This document shows positions 42,904 to 53,900 of a stretch of 64,000 bases of DNA, one piece after another. How positions within the stretch are numbered: position 1 is the stretch's first letter; every line of letters starts with the position of its first letter. The notes under the pieces are model-generated. The model saw only the letters and a program-made list of their open reading frames with translations, was not told the origin of the DNA and searched no databases. Origin of the DNA: Aphodoplasma sp045592745 (lineage in GTDB: Bacteria; Bacillota; Clostridia; UBA1381; UMGS1253); contig JAZNVH010000031.1 of NCBI GenBank assembly GCA_045592745.1, positions 13,352 through 77,351 of the forward strand. The letters are read 5' to 3'. Both the position numbers and the translations under genes were made by a program.

Positions 42904-45462
42904 CTACATCAAATCCTCGGCACTTACGAGCACGTTTCTTGGCTTACTTCCGTCAGCACCGCTTATAATGCCGCGAGCCTCCATCTGGTCTATTATGCGG
43001 CCCGCTCTTGCATATCCTACACCGAGTCTTCTTTGCACCATAGAGGTAGATATTGACCCTGCTGCAAGTGCTATTTCAATTGCTTTTGGCAAAAGCTCGT
43101 CGCAATCTGTATCTTCAGTTTCTACCGAACCACCTGCCGAAGAATTGATTTTTTCGCTTATATCCTCGTCGTATCTTACCTGCGAAGTATCTTTTATAAA
43201 CTCTACAATACGTTCAACCTCTTTGTCAGATATAAACGCGCCCTGTATACGTGTCGGCTTTGATGCACCCATTGGCATAAAGAGCATATCTCCCTTGCCC
43301 AAAAGCTTTTCCGCTCCCGCCGAATCAAGTATCGTACGGCTGTCTATATGGCTTGATACTGCAAACGCTATACGTGAAGGAATATTTGCCTTGATAACAC
43401 CCGTAATTACGTTTACAGACGGACGCTGTGTTGCAATAATAAGATGCATACCCGCTGCACGTGCCATCTGTGCAAGACGGCAGATAGAATCCTCAATTTC
43501 CTTTGGCGCAACCATCATTAAATCCGACAGCTCATCTATAATAATCACAATTTGCGGAAGCTTCGGCTCACCGTCAAGCTCCAAAACCTCGTTATATCCA
43601 TTTAAATCTCTTACACCGCTTTCAGCAAACAAATTGTAGCGGCGCGTCATTTCGCTTACTGCCCAACCAAGAGCACCCGATGCTTTTTTCGGGTCTGTTA
43701 CAACAGGCACCAAAAGATGTGGTATGCCATTGTATACGCCAAGCTCAACAACCTTCGGGTCAACCATAATAAGCTTTACTTCATTCGGGTCTGCTTTATA
43801 CAAAATGCTTGTTATAATCGAATTAATGCACACCGATTTACCGGAACCCGTAGCACCCGCAATAAGCACGTGAGGCATTTTTCCTATATCACCAATTATT
43901 GCCTTGCCCGCAATATCCATACCAAACGCAATAGAAAGCTTTGACTTTGCCATCTTAAATTCGTCTGATTCTATAACATCACGCAGTGCAACACTTGCAA
44001 CCTCTTTGTTCGGCACCTCAATTCCTATCGCAGCCTTACCAGGAATCGGTGCTTCAATTCTTACAGCCGATGCCGCAAGATTTAGCGCAATATCATCTGC
44101 AAGATTTGTTATTTTGCTCACCTTTACGCCAACGCTTGGCTGAAGCTCATAACGTGTTACAGTCGGCCCGCGGCTTACCTGTAAAAGCTTTACATCTACG
44201 CCGAAGCTTTTTAGCGTATCAACAAGTCTTACCGCCGTTTCACGAAGCTCCTCGCGTGAATCAACTCCGCGTTTCGTCTTACCCGGTGCCAAAAGGTTGG
44301 TTGGCGGATACTTATATGGTATCGGCATTGCCTTCATGTTATCGTCAAGCTGCTCACGAAGATTTGCCTCCTGTGCCGCCGACAGTCTATCAACACGTTG
44401 CGGCTTTGACGGTGTGGCTTCGCCTTCGGTGATTGCATCTATCTTTCCATTCTCATTAAAATTATCATTAAACGCATCTTTGCCCGCCGGAGCATCTGCG
44501 TCCAAAAGTTCGGAAGCAGATATAATTTCTTCAGACTCGGGATTTGTCATTTTCCTTGAAATCGCATCAAATACGGGTACATCAAGCTCGTCTTCAGCAT
44601 TTATACCCTGCTCTGCAAGCATAAGTTCCGCTCCGCCTTCCGTTGCCTCGAGCTCACGCTTTGATTTTCTCTTTTTCTTTTCATTTATTTCTCCTGTATC
44701 AGTATCGACATCTATGTCAATCGAGCGTTGTCTTAGCGGTCTTAACCTATCGTCAACGGCTCTTGCAGCATGCGTTAGAGCTCCGCCCGCACGCTGACCG
44801 ATTTCATACGAGCGCTCATTTTGTATCTCACGTGCTTCACGCTTTGCACCATTTAAGAAGCCCGCAATAAGACGTATCGGAGAAATTTTAAACAGAAATA
44901 CTAAAAGTATAAAAGTAATAGTTATAAATATAATAGCACAAATCCAAACACCAAACCACTCTATAAGCGGATTTGCAATAAGCGCCCCAAAAACACCACC
45001 TCCACTGAGAGTGCGGTTTGCAAGCTCAAAGGCCTCAAAAAGACTTGCGTTTTCTCCCTTCATGCCAAAGCTTTGCCACAGCACGCTAAAGCATAAAATA
45101 ACTATAAGCGAAAGCGAAAGCTTTATGTACATTCTGTTATAATCGCGCTTTATCATGAGATAAATTCCGCATCCAATTATAAACACAGGAAGACTCATCA
45201 CAGGAGAACCAAATAAGCCAAGCAGTAAATACTTTACCGCTTCACCGACCGTACCTGCATACGCTGTATAAAGGCATACCCCAAACAAAAGTCCTATCGC
45301 AATAGTGATTATACCTGACAGTTCAAAATAGCGCGGTGCATCCGAATTTTGTTTTCCTGAAGAAACGGTCTTTTTAGTTTTTGCTTTCTTTGATGCAGCG
45401 CTGCTTTCTCCCGCTCCGGCGCGTCTGTTTACATTTTTTGATTTTGCAGCTTTACGTGGCAA
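42904..45462 (-). CDS. ftsK: DNA translocase FtsK/SpoIIIE
   Basis: Pumps chromosome DNA through the division or sporulation septum. 852 aa. The N-terminal membrane domain has about four to five helices (residues 45-205), followed by an acidic/Lys-rich linker (about 215-370). The alpha-beta motor has Walker A GATGSGKS near 534 and Walker B VIIIDELSDLMM near 640. A C-terminal gamma winged-helix domain (SISTSMVQRRLGVGYARAGRIIDQME, partly quoted) reads KOPS/SRS DNA sites. An extended -10 (TGTTATACT) lies just upstream. Confidence 0.95.
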   Translation of the reverse strand: MPRKAAKSKNVNRRAGAGESSAASKKAKTKKTVSSGKQNSDAPRYFELSGIITIAIGLLFGVCLYTAYAGTVGEAVKYLLLGLFGSPVMSLPVFIIGCGIYLMIKRDYNRMYIKLSLSLIVILCFSVLWQSFGMKGENASLFEAFELANRTLSGGGVFGALIANPLIEWFGVWICAIIFITITFILLVFLFKISPIRLIAGFLNGAKREAREIQNERSYEIGQRAGGALTHAARAVDDRLRPLRQRSIDIDVDTDTGEINEKKKRKSKRELEATEGGAELMLAEQGINAEDELDVPVFDAISRKMTNPESEEIISASELLDADAPAGKDAFNDNFNENGKIDAITEGEATPSKPQRVDRLSAAQEANLREQLDDNMKAMPIPYKYPPTNLLAPGKTKRGVDSREELRETAVRLVDTLKSFGVDVKLLQVSRGPTVTRYELQPSVGVKVSKITNLADDIALNLAASAVRIEAPIPGKAAIGIEVPNKEVASVALRDVIESDEFKMAKSKLSIAFGMDIAGKAIIGDIGKMPHVLIAGATGSGKSVCINSIITSILYKADPNEVKLIMVDPKVVELGVYNGIPHLLVPVVTDPKKASGALGWAVSEMTRRYNLFAESGVRDLNGYNEVLELDGEPKLPQIVIIIDELSDLMMVAPKEIEDSICRLAQMARAAGMHLIIATQRPSVNVITGVIKANIPSRIAFAVSSHIDSRTILDSAGAEKLLGKGDMLFMPMGASKPTRIQGAFISDKEVERIVEFIKDTSQVRYDEDISEKINSSAGGSVETEDTDCDELLPKAIEIALAAGSISTSMVQRRLGVGYARAGRIIDQMEARGIISGADGSKPRNVLVSAEDLM

Positions 45463-45552
45463 TACTATCCCCCCTGATAAAGTATAACAATGACTGATAT
45501 AAAAGCATATCTGCCATTTTAATTTTTGTTAGCATATTTTTTTCGTTAACAT

Positions 45553-47001
45553 CTATCTTCTGTATGAATCAGGGCCGTTTATTTTTACAAACCATGACGC
45601 CATCTTTTCTCCCTCTGTGCCATCATCGTTGTAAGCCTCAAACAGCTTTTCAATCCCGCTCATCTTTTCCTCTTCGGATAAATTATCAAATATTTTTGCA
45701 TCATATGTCGGCTCTGTTATACTTGTGCCCTCGCCCCTTGCATATCGGCGAAGCACCTGAGTATAGCTTTTAAGATAACCCTGCTCAAATTCAATATATG
45801 CTCCGCTTTTTCCCTCATAATCTCCGCCAAGGATAATCGGCACACCATCATATATATAATCAAACGATGCTTTTACCGCAGCTTGTGTTTCATCAAGCCC
45901 GCTAAGATAAAGCTGCGTATAATCATCATCAATAAGCGTCGAACAAACCTCTGCCACAAGTCCTACAACCTTAGAAAGAGTGGCCGCGTTTTCCTGCGTA
46001 CCTGTGGCTTGTCCGAGCCTGAGTCCTTTTCCCCCTGCAACAGTTGTATATGAAAGCACACCATCCGCCGATATTTTTAGCGTATTGTTGCTTTGTACAA
46101 ATATAATACTGCCCTCTGTATCTGTATACTTGATAGCTGTTTTGGGATTAATAGAAAACGTTCTTAAAAGCCTTTCTGTTGTATATGCGCTCATAGTGAG
46201 CTCATCATCATGCAAAAGCGGATTTGAAGCGTTTAGCGTTTTGCGCGGTGTGCTTTCCTCATTAAGTATAAGATACGGCGCAAAAACGACCTCGCCCGCA
46301 ATGCCTGTCGGCACATCGGCATTTATAAAAAATGAAAAACGTTTTTTTGGTGTAGCATCATCTGTCAAGTCCGAAAGTTTTTCGTTAAATTCGGCTTTAT
46401 CAAGCCCCGTTGAAATTTTATAAAATTCATTATCGCTCTCGTCTGCAAGATATACGGACACATCGCTTACCAAACTGTCCTGAGCCGTGATTATAAAGCG
46501 TCTTAATGATGATACATTTTCCGAAAGCGCAAACGAGTACACACCAAAAATCTGTGCAAATGTAGCTGATTTATAATCAACGCCATAATCAACATAAAAT
46601 CCACGTGTAAAAAGCGCCTTGCGCCAATCCTCTTCGCTCACCTTGGTTACATTTTTAGAGTCAGTTGTCATAGCCTTCCAAATAACAGATGAAACATACT
46701 CGTTTACGGCTTCATAATCATTATTTGAACGTTCAAGAACTGTTATCGCATGGTCAAAATCCTTTACCATATATGCCGCAAGGCATGACGGCATCGCAGT
46801 GCTTGTCCTCGACACCGTTTCATTATCCTTCTCAATGCCAAACGCACCGGAAATTTTCTTGGCCGCCACTGTCTTTATGTTCACAAAAAAATTATAGCCC
46901 TCGGGCCATAATTTTTCATTAAACCATATTTGACCTGTCATAACAAGGCTGCTTATGACCAACGCAATCAATACAACGTTTTTTATTCTTTCCTTCTTCA
47001 T
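45553..47001 (-). CDS. YycH-like membrane-anchored protein
   Basis: 482-aa protein with one N-terminal membrane helix (MKKERIKNVVLIALVISSLV) and a large extracytoplasmic domain. The opening and the IWFNEKLWPEGYNFF segment resemble YycH, the negative regulator of the WalK histidine kinase. No walRK genes are nearby, which is unlike the Bacillus arrangement. It lies between the small exported-protein gene and ftsK. Assignment is by N-terminal similarity only. Confidence 0.6.
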   Translation of the reverse strand: MKKERIKNVVLIALVISSLVMTGQIWFNEKLWPEGYNFFVNIKTVAAKKISGAFGIEKDNETVSRTSTAMPSCLAAYMVKDFDHAITVLERSNNDYEAVNEYVSSVIWKAMTTDSKNVTKVSEEDWRKALFTRGFYVDYGVDYKSATFAQIFGVYSFALSENVSSLRRFIITAQDSLVSDVSVYLADESDNEFYKISTGLDKAEFNEKLSDLTDDATPKKRFSFFINADVPTGIAGEVVFAPYLILNEESTPRKTLNASNPLLHDDELTMSAYTTERLLRTFSINPKTAIKYTDTEGSIIFVQSNNTLKISADGVLSYTTVAGGKGLRLGQATGTQENAATLSKVVGLVAEVCSTLIDDDYTQLYLSGLDETQAAVKASFDYIYDGVPIILGGDYEGKSGAYIEFEQGYLKSYTQVLRRYARGEGTSITEPTYDAKIFDNLSEEEKMSGIEKLFEAYNDDGTEGEKMASWFVKINGPDSYRR

Positions 47002-47039
47002 ATGTGCGCCTCCCTCTGTTAAATTTCTTTAACAGACAC

Positions 47040-47070
47040 AAATATCGCAAATTAAAAATTTGCGATATTT
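47040..47070. terminator. Palindromic hairpin between the small exported-protein gene and yycH-like gene
   Basis: Perfect 14-bp inverted repeat AAATATCGCAAATT / AATTTGCGATATTT around AAA. The T-tract is weak, so it may be a terminator or a stabilising hairpin. Confidence 0.55.
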
Positions 47071-47126
47071 GACGCTCTATTATAAATACACTTTTTATTT
47101 TCCGCTATTATTCTTAGTCAGGTGCA

Positions 47127-47594
47127 TTAAAAGCTGAACATATCGCCTACTGAAAGTCCGTTAATCTTGTCAACCTGACTCTTTGTAAGACGTGTAATAT
47201 CTATGTTTATAACCTGACGTTCATCATTGTTCTCAGCATAGACTCTCATTTTGTTTCCGCCCTCTACAAGCTCTATTGAAACAACATAAACACCGCTTGC
47301 ACCTATTGTGCCGGAAAGCAGATATCCACCCTGATAAACTTTATAAAAGTTTCCGTCATAATTGCTCTTTCTGTAAATCGTCACATCAACGCCACTCTTA
47401 CCCGCAGCAGTAACAGTATATGTACGCTCCGATGTAGTAGCCGAAAGAGAAGCCGGTTTTTTAATATATATCAGTGAATTTGAATTTCCGTAATACCACG
47501 GAGAAAGCATATATGGTGCAGCATATGCACAGATGCCTGCAAATATCGTCATTACCAAGACAATGCATGTAGACACAAAAAGCTTTTTCTTCAC
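47127..47594 (-). CDS. Small exported protein of unknown function
   Basis: 155 aa, not recognised. The N-terminal MKKKLFVSTCIVLVMTIFAG (GTG start) with a following AYA-AP is a convincing Sec signal peptide. The mature part is predicted beta-rich, resembling a single Ig-like/SH3-like fold (YTVTAAGKSGVDVTIYRKS, GVYVVSIELVEGGNKMRVYAENN). The GTG at 47594 has GGAGG 8 bases upstream. It lies between cdaR and the yycH-like gene, in a neighbourhood concerned with the cell envelope; a link to c-di-AMP is only suggested by position. Confidence 0.6.
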   Translation of the reverse strand: MKKKLFVSTCIVLVMTIFAGICAYAAPYMLSPWYYGNSNSLIYIKKPASLSATTSERTYTVTAAGKSGVDVTIYRKSNYDGNFYKVYQGGYLLSGTIGASGVYVVSIELVEGGNKMRVYAENNDERQVINIDITRLTKSQVDKINGLSVGDMFSF

Positions 47595-47762
47595 GATAAA
47601 AACCTCCTTATTTAAATTATCCAATATTGTTTATATCCCTCAACGCAAGAGACAACTTATACAATTCTACAATAATATTGTATCATGTGTTTGTTACAGC
47701 TTTGTTACACTCACATTAATTGCACATAACAATTGCGCCCCGAATTATACTCTTTTCCAAAG

Positions 47763-48959
47763 CTATAATACGTTTACAACCACACTATAATGTCCATCAC
47801 ATGTTATATTCTCTGGCAAATCAAACTCAAGTGAAAGTGTATGCTCACCTTTTGCAAGACCGCTCACATCAACTGACGGTGCTATCTCAAATGAATCAAG
47901 TATGTTTTTTGCTCCATAAAGCGTAACCGAAACAGGCAAATTAACCGCCTGATATTTTAAATCCTCGTTCGCATTTTTAAATATAACATTTTCGATATTT
48001 ACTGTTTTAGAAACCTTTTTAACAACGTTTACTGTTGCTTCTGCCTCTGTAACAGATAAAATATTTGCAATACCCTCGGGTATAACAAGCTTTACAGGTA
48101 TTTTTTCAGACTGCATCAAAGACGATACATCAATCGGCTCTGTCACTATTTTTTCAATCATATCAACCGCATTATCCTTGCTTCCAAGGCGTATCTTTGA
48201 AGGAAGCACCTCAGTTGAAGCTATAGCATAGCCTTCCGGTACACTGCCTGTATACTTGACCTCTATCGGAACATCCTTTATGTTATAAACAGAACTAATA
48301 ACCGAAACAGTCGAGGAATCAACATTTACATTCGCATCATTTGTAATATCTTTTCCATCCTTGGAAATAATTTTATACTTAAAATCTCCCGTTTGTCCTT
48401 CGACAGCATTTGATACATCAAAAGTAACAACTGCATTTAAAACGTTGTCCATAACCGACTCCGCTCCCCATACAGATATATACTCAGGAATCGCCCGTGC
48501 CTGAACAGACGTGTTTTCATTCTTTGCATTGCCCGTATATTTTATCTCAATCGGCACGCTTATTGTCTTAAGCTTTTCAACAACAACCTTTATGGTGTAT
48601 GGCTTTTTATCTACTATCGAAACGTCACTTATAGGAAGACGGGTTTCAACCGATACATCATACTCACCTTCATGTATCCTTGGAACAGTCACAGATGCCG
48701 AAACATTTTCAGCCTCAATTTTGCCTATGGACAGACGTCTTCCTTCAACCGTAATAGCAACAGTAGGCTCACGCTGCTCACGCCTGATTATAAGTCCTGC
48801 TCTTTCAAGCTCGGCAGCATTTGTATACGATATATTAATATCGTTAACTACCTTCGTACTCTGTGGATTTTGATTATAAACAACAAAAACCCACAAAAGA
48901 ATTGCTATAAGCAACGAATAAATTTTGAAAGCGGTTTCACTTGCAAATGCTTTTTTCAT
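47763..48959 (-). CDS. cdaR: CdaA regulatory protein CdaR (YbbR domains)
   Basis: Membrane-anchored regulator of the diadenylate cyclase CdaA. 398 aa; one N-terminal membrane helix (YSLLIAILLWVFVVYNQNP) and then four YbbR repeats outside the cell (repeating VPIEIKYTG-type strands). The ATG overlaps the cdaA stop by four bases (ATGA), showing coupled translation. A glmM gene, the usual third partner, is not in the window. Confidence 0.92.
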   Translation of the reverse strand: MKKAFASETAFKIYSLLIAILLWVFVVYNQNPQSTKVVNDINISYTNAAELERAGLIIRREQREPTVAITVEGRRLSIGKIEAENVSASVTVPRIHEGEYDVSVETRLPISDVSIVDKKPYTIKVVVEKLKTISVPIEIKYTGNAKNENTSVQARAIPEYISVWGAESVMDNVLNAVVTFDVSNAVEGQTGDFKYKIISKDGKDITNDANVNVDSSTVSVISSVYNIKDVPIEVKYTGSVPEGYAIASTEVLPSKIRLGSKDNAVDMIEKIVTEPIDVSSLMQSEKIPVKLVIPEGIANILSVTEAEATVNVVKKVSKTVNIENVIFKNANEDLKYQAVNLPVSVTLYGAKNILDSFEIAPSVDVSGLAKGEHTLSLEFDLPENITCDGHYSVVVNVL

Positions 48960-49807
48960 TTTGCCGCCCCCTTCCAAAAAGTAAACTTTTCTTTATCAAT
49001 TATGGTAGAATCAGACTGCATAGTCTTTGTAAGCGCTTTTTTAAGAGTGTCAACAGTAAGATTTCTCGTAAGACCGCCATTGAGCGCAAGAGAAATTTTT
49101 CCCGTTTCCTCACTTACCACTATAACAACCGCATCTGAATTTTCTGAAAGACCAATCGCCGCACGGTGTCTTGTGCCAAGCTCCTTTGACAAATCGTTAT
49201 TATGTGTAAGCGGCAAAAAACACGCTGCCGCTAAAATTCTGTTTGACCCTACTATAACAGCACCATCGTGAAGCGGGGTATTGGGAACAAAAATATTTAC
49301 TAAAAGCTCTGCGCTTATAGCAGAATTAATCGCTATGCCCGTCTTGATAATGTCACCAAGCCTTGTTATACGTTCCATGCATATCAGAGCGCCAATCTTA
49401 TTTTTAGAAAGATGCTCAACCGCCTTTGCTATCTCCTCGATAGTATTTTTAGCCGTTTCTTCTCTTGTGTTAAAACTGAATATCTTGCCTGCCGCACCTC
49501 GGCCTATACGCTCAAGTCCACGTCGTAGTTCCGGCTGAAAAACTATAAGCAAAGCAAAAAAGCCAAGCTGCATTGTATTTTCAAGTATGTACTGCATTGT
49601 ATTAAGCCCGAGCCACGAGCTGAGCTGCAAAAGCGCCACAAGTATCAATATACCCTTAACGAGCTGTTCTGCACGTGTTTCTCTCACAAGTCTAAAACCC
49701 TGATACACTATAAATGCAACAATAGCTATATCGACTATATCTGCAAAACGCACAGTTGACATAAATCTTATAAAGTTCTGCATAAATTCTTCAAACAAGC
49801 CGCCCAA
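48956..49807 (-). CDS. cdaA: Diadenylate cyclase CdaA
   Basis: Makes c-di-AMP from two ATP at the membrane. About 283 aa; three membrane helices (residues about 20-95) and the DAC domain with DGAVIV near 190 and GTRHRAAIG near 220 (catalytic DGA and RHR motifs). Start unclear: TTG at 49807 fits GAGGGG best, but a GTG at 49825 or ATG at 49783 is possible. Overlaps cdaR by four bases. Confidence 0.93.
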   Translation of the reverse strand: MGGLFEEFMQNFIRFMSTVRFADIVDIAIVAFIVYQGFRLVRETRAEQLVKGILILVALLQLSSWLGLNTMQYILENTMQLGFFALLIVFQPELRRGLERIGRGAAGKIFSFNTREETAKNTIEEIAKAVEHLSKNKIGALICMERITRLGDIIKTGIAINSAISAELLVNIFVPNTPLHDGAVIVGSNRILAAACFLPLTHNNDLSKELGTRHRAAIGLSENSDAVVIVVSEETGKISLALNGGLTRNLTVDTLKKALTKTMQSDSTIIDKEKFTFWKGAAK

Positions 49808-49954
49808 TATTCTCACGCCCCTCACAAAAAATTTTCACAAATGTACTAATTATATTATACAACGATTTTTTCTTCATTTCCAGCCTTTTTTTATATTTAT
49901 ACAATATTTTTTTATATTTGTATGATAAACACATAATATATTGTCAAAATCACC

Positions 49955-49983
49955 TTGCATATACAGCTTTTTTGTAGTAAAAT
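49955..49983 (+). promoter_or_regulatory. Promoter of the pyridoxal-kinase-like gene
   Basis: TTGCAT and TAAAAT with 17-base spacing, about 40 bases before the ATG at 50024. Confidence 0.65.
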
Positions 49984-50023
49984 AATACTGATTATGTAAT
50001 ATTTTCAGATTGGATGTTTTGAT

Positions 50024-50902
50024 ATGAATATTGTTAAAAAAAGTATAATCCCACGCATCGCTGCAATACACGATATGTCAGGCTTTGGTCGTTGCTCATT
50101 ATCTGTAATAATCCCAACGCTTTCATCTATGGGTATGCAGGTTTGTCCTCTCCCCACCGCTGTTTTATCAACACACACGGGCGGCTTTGAGGGTTACACC
50201 TTTGTTGACCTTACCGACACTATGAAAAACTATTATAAGCACTGGAAATCACTTGGTATTGATTTTGACTGTATATATTCAGGATTTCTTGGCTCTGCTG
50301 AGCAGATTGACATTATTATGTCTTTTATAGACGACTTTAAAAAAGATGAAACACTTATTGTTGTAGACCCCGTATTTGCCGACAGCGGAAAACTCTATGA
50401 CACCTTCAGCACCGATTTTATAGGGCATATGAAAAGGCTCATTTCACGCGCTCATATAATAACGCCGAATATAACAGAAGCATCATTTCTTTTAAACTCT
50501 GCATTCAAAGACTGCTATAGCCGCGAGGATGCAAAGAAAATGCTTAAAGATTTGTGCCAGCTCGGTCCAAAAACCACAGTTATAACAAGTATAGTTATGG
50601 AAGATACCAAAAACTGTGTTGTAGCCTATGATAAAGAGGATGACCGTTTCTGGAGAGTTTCGTGCGACTATGTTCCTGCTGAATACCCCGGAACGGGCGA
50701 TATTTTCACAAGTGTGCTTACAGGAGCACTGCTTGAAGGTGACTCTCTTCCCGTTGCAATCGACCGTGCAGTCAGCTTTGTTTCAATTGCAATACGTACA
50801 ACATTTGGTTACAATACACCTGTTCGCGAAGGTGTTGTTCTTGAAAAAGTACTTCACACGCTTTCAAAAACGCCGGAACGTATAAGCTATGAGCTTTTAT
50901 AA
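50024..50902 (+). CDS. Pyridoxal/pyridoxamine kinase-like protein
   Basis: 292-aa ribokinase-fold kinase close to PdxY/PdxK, which phosphorylates pyridoxal in the B6 salvage route. The opening AAIHDMSGFGRCSLSVIIP and PLPTAVLSTHTGGF form the substrate site, and PGTGDIFTSVLTGALLEG carries the anion hole and catalytic Asp. The ribosome site is weak (GGATG). It sits between divergent cdaA and the glycosyltransferase pair; no shared function is evident. Confidence 0.87.
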   Translation: MNIVKKSIIPRIAAIHDMSGFGRCSLSVIIPTLSSMGMQVCPLPTAVLSTHTGGFEGYTFVDLTDTMKNYYKHWKSLGIDFDCIYSGFLGSAEQIDIIMSFIDDFKKDETLIVVDPVFADSGKLYDTFSTDFIGHMKRLISRAHIITPNITEASFLLNSAFKDCYSREDAKKMLKDLCQLGPKTTVITSIVMEDTKNCVVAYDKEDDRFWRVSCDYVPAEYPGTGDIFTSVLTGALLEGDSLPVAIDRAVSFVSIAIRTTFGYNTPVREGVVLEKVLHTLSKTPERISYELL

Positions 50903-50964
50903 GCTTTTGCATATATAACAACATAAAATAAACTTTGACAAAAAATTATTAAGGAGCTGTGTTT

Positions 50965-53900
50965 ATGTCTATTATTTATTTGTGCGCATCGATATACGCA
51001 CTACTGTTTGTACTTATCTACTATTCATCATTAAAGCCCTCACTTGCAAAAGAGCCAAGTTCGAAAAAATCAGTCTGGGCAATATCGATGATTCTTATTG
51101 GCGCATTTATTATAAGGTTTATTGTGGCATGTGCTGTTGAGGGACACTCCACCGATATAACTTGCTTTAAATCATGGGCTGATATGGTGTTTAAAAATGG
51201 ATTGTCAAACTTCTATACCTCAGATGCTTTTACCGATTATCCGCCCGGATATATGTATGTTCTTTATGTTATAGGCGCAATAAGGGCACTTTTTAACCTT
51301 GCATACGATTCGGCTATTTATACTGTTATAATAAAGATTCCCGCCATAATATGCGACATTATAACAGGTTTTGCTTTGTATAAATTTCTTTTAAAACGTA
51401 CAAATACAACCGCAGCACTTTGTCTGCCGCTTTTATACCTTTTAAATCCCGCAACAATTATAAACAGCAGTGCTTGGGGACAGGTTGACAGCATATTCAC
51501 TCTTTTTGTCATTCTTTTTGTGTGGCTTATATGCGAAAAGAAGCTTCTCCCCGCATGCATATATTTTGCAATAGGACTTCTTATAAAACCGCAGACAGTA
51601 ATATTTACTCCTATATTGCTTGTATATCTGTATCGCATGTTATTTATTGACGCACACGATAAGAGTGCACGCATAAAAGCTTTAAAGGAAATTATTATAA
51701 GTGCACTCGCAAGCTTTGCGCTGCTTTTTGTGCTCATGATTCCATTTGCCAAAAATTTTGATTTTATGCCCGTAGTAACGCAGTATATCAAAACACTTTC
51801 TTCATACCCATATGCATCTGTAAATGCATTTAATGTGTTTGCACTCTTTGGCGCAAACTGGCGCGATGTAAACGAAACCTTCCTTTTGCTTCCATACTCT
51901 ATATGGTCAAATATTGCAATAGTTTCAATAGTATTTGTATGTGCATTTATTTATATAAAACGCAAGGGTGAAATGAATCTGTTTATGCTTGCCGCTTTCA
52001 TAATTATCACGATGTTTACCTTTGCAGCAAAAATGCACGAGCGTTATATTTTCCCTGCGATGATACTTCTTTTGATGGCTTTTGCATACAAGAAGGATAC
52101 TCGTATAATTATATCTTTTGCACTTTTAAGCTTGGGTCAATTTTTAAACACAAGCTCTGTCCTTTGTGCAGATATGGCAGCTCCGTCATCATCGCCCACA
52201 GGAGCAATCATACCAATCGGTTGTATAATAAACATAATATCGTTTATATACTTTGCATATGTAATGTCTACTGAAAAGGAATATGTCGCTACGCCGAAAC
52301 TGCTAAAAAAATTACCAAACATCAACAAGAACCAAAAAATTGCCGAAAAAGAATTTGAGCTTATGAAATCAGCGCCAAAAATGCGTATCACACGCACAGA
52401 TGCAATAATCATGAGTGTTGTTACGCTTATATATGCTATTGTTGCTTTTACAAATTTAGGAGATATGAAGGCTCCCGTGACAAAGTGGGACAGCCCTACT
52501 GTCGGCAACGGAATATATGTTGAATTCGCCGAAAACACATATGTTGAAAAAATGAAATTTTACACAGGCTCTTATGAAGAACGCGACATAATACTTCGTT
52601 TAACAGAGCCTTCCGGAATGAATATTAGAAAGACAAATACTCTTGGCTCGGTTTTCTGCTGGCACGAATATCAAATCGGCACAGTAGTGTCTAATCTTAC
52701 AATCGAAGCAGGGGTAAACAATACTGTCCTTCACGAGATTGCATTTATTGCACAGGACGGCTCATTAATTACACCAGCCTCAATCTCGCCTGTAGGCAAT
52801 GATTGTGGCATAAGTGCTCTTATGGACGAGCAGCATCTTGTGCCCGAAATTATTTCTTACAAAAACGGAACATATTTTGATGAAATATATCACGCAAGAA
52901 CGGCGTATGAGTTTATAAATGCTCTTACTCCTTACGAAAACACTCATCCACCACTTGGAAAAATACTCATTGCAATAGGCGTACTGATTTTTGGAATGAA
53001 TCCGTTTGGTTGGCGTGTTGTCGGAACACTTTTTGGCGTGCTTATGCTTCCCTGCATATATATCTTTGCTAAAAAGCTGTTTAAAAGCACACCATCAGCA
53101 TTTGCAGCAATTATGATTTTTGCCCTCGATTTTATGCATTTTGCGCAGACTCGTATTGCTACAATCGACGTATACATCACATTCTTTATCATATTGATGT
53201 ACTACTTTATGTACGATTATACAACAAAGAGCTTTTATGACACTCCGTTTAAGAAGACGCTTATCCCGCTTGGTCTTAGCGGACTTTGTATGGGCCTTGG
53301 TATAGCATCAAAATGGACAGGCGTATATGCAGGAATAGGTCTTGCGATTATGTTCTTCATTTCATTTGGCAGACGAATCTGGGAATATAAAAAGGTTATG
53401 TCAAGCAAACAGTCAACCAAAGCACAAAGACTTGCTGTAGCAAATTGCAAAAAGTACTGCACAAAAACAATTTTGTACTGTATCGTATTTTTTGTAATCG
53501 TTCCTGTAATTATATATGCACTTTCGTATATTCCTTTCCTTCGCGCGCCGGGAATGAAAGGGATACAAAGCATAATCGAAAATCAGATTTCAATGTATAA
53601 TTACCACTCATTCTTAAAAGATACTCATCCATTCTCGTCACAGTGGTATCAGTGGCCGATTATAGCGCGTCCAATTTGGTATTTTTCAACCGATGCAACA
53701 CAACCCACGCGAATGAGCATAGCATCCTTTGGTAATCCTTTTATATGGTGGCTCGGCCTGGGTGCACTTGTATACTGCGTGTACAGACTCTTTAAAAACA
53801 AAAACTATAACGCACTGTTCCTTATTATAGGATATTTCTCACAATATGTGCCGTGGATGGGCGTAAACCGCGTAGTGTTTATATATCACTATTTTACTTG

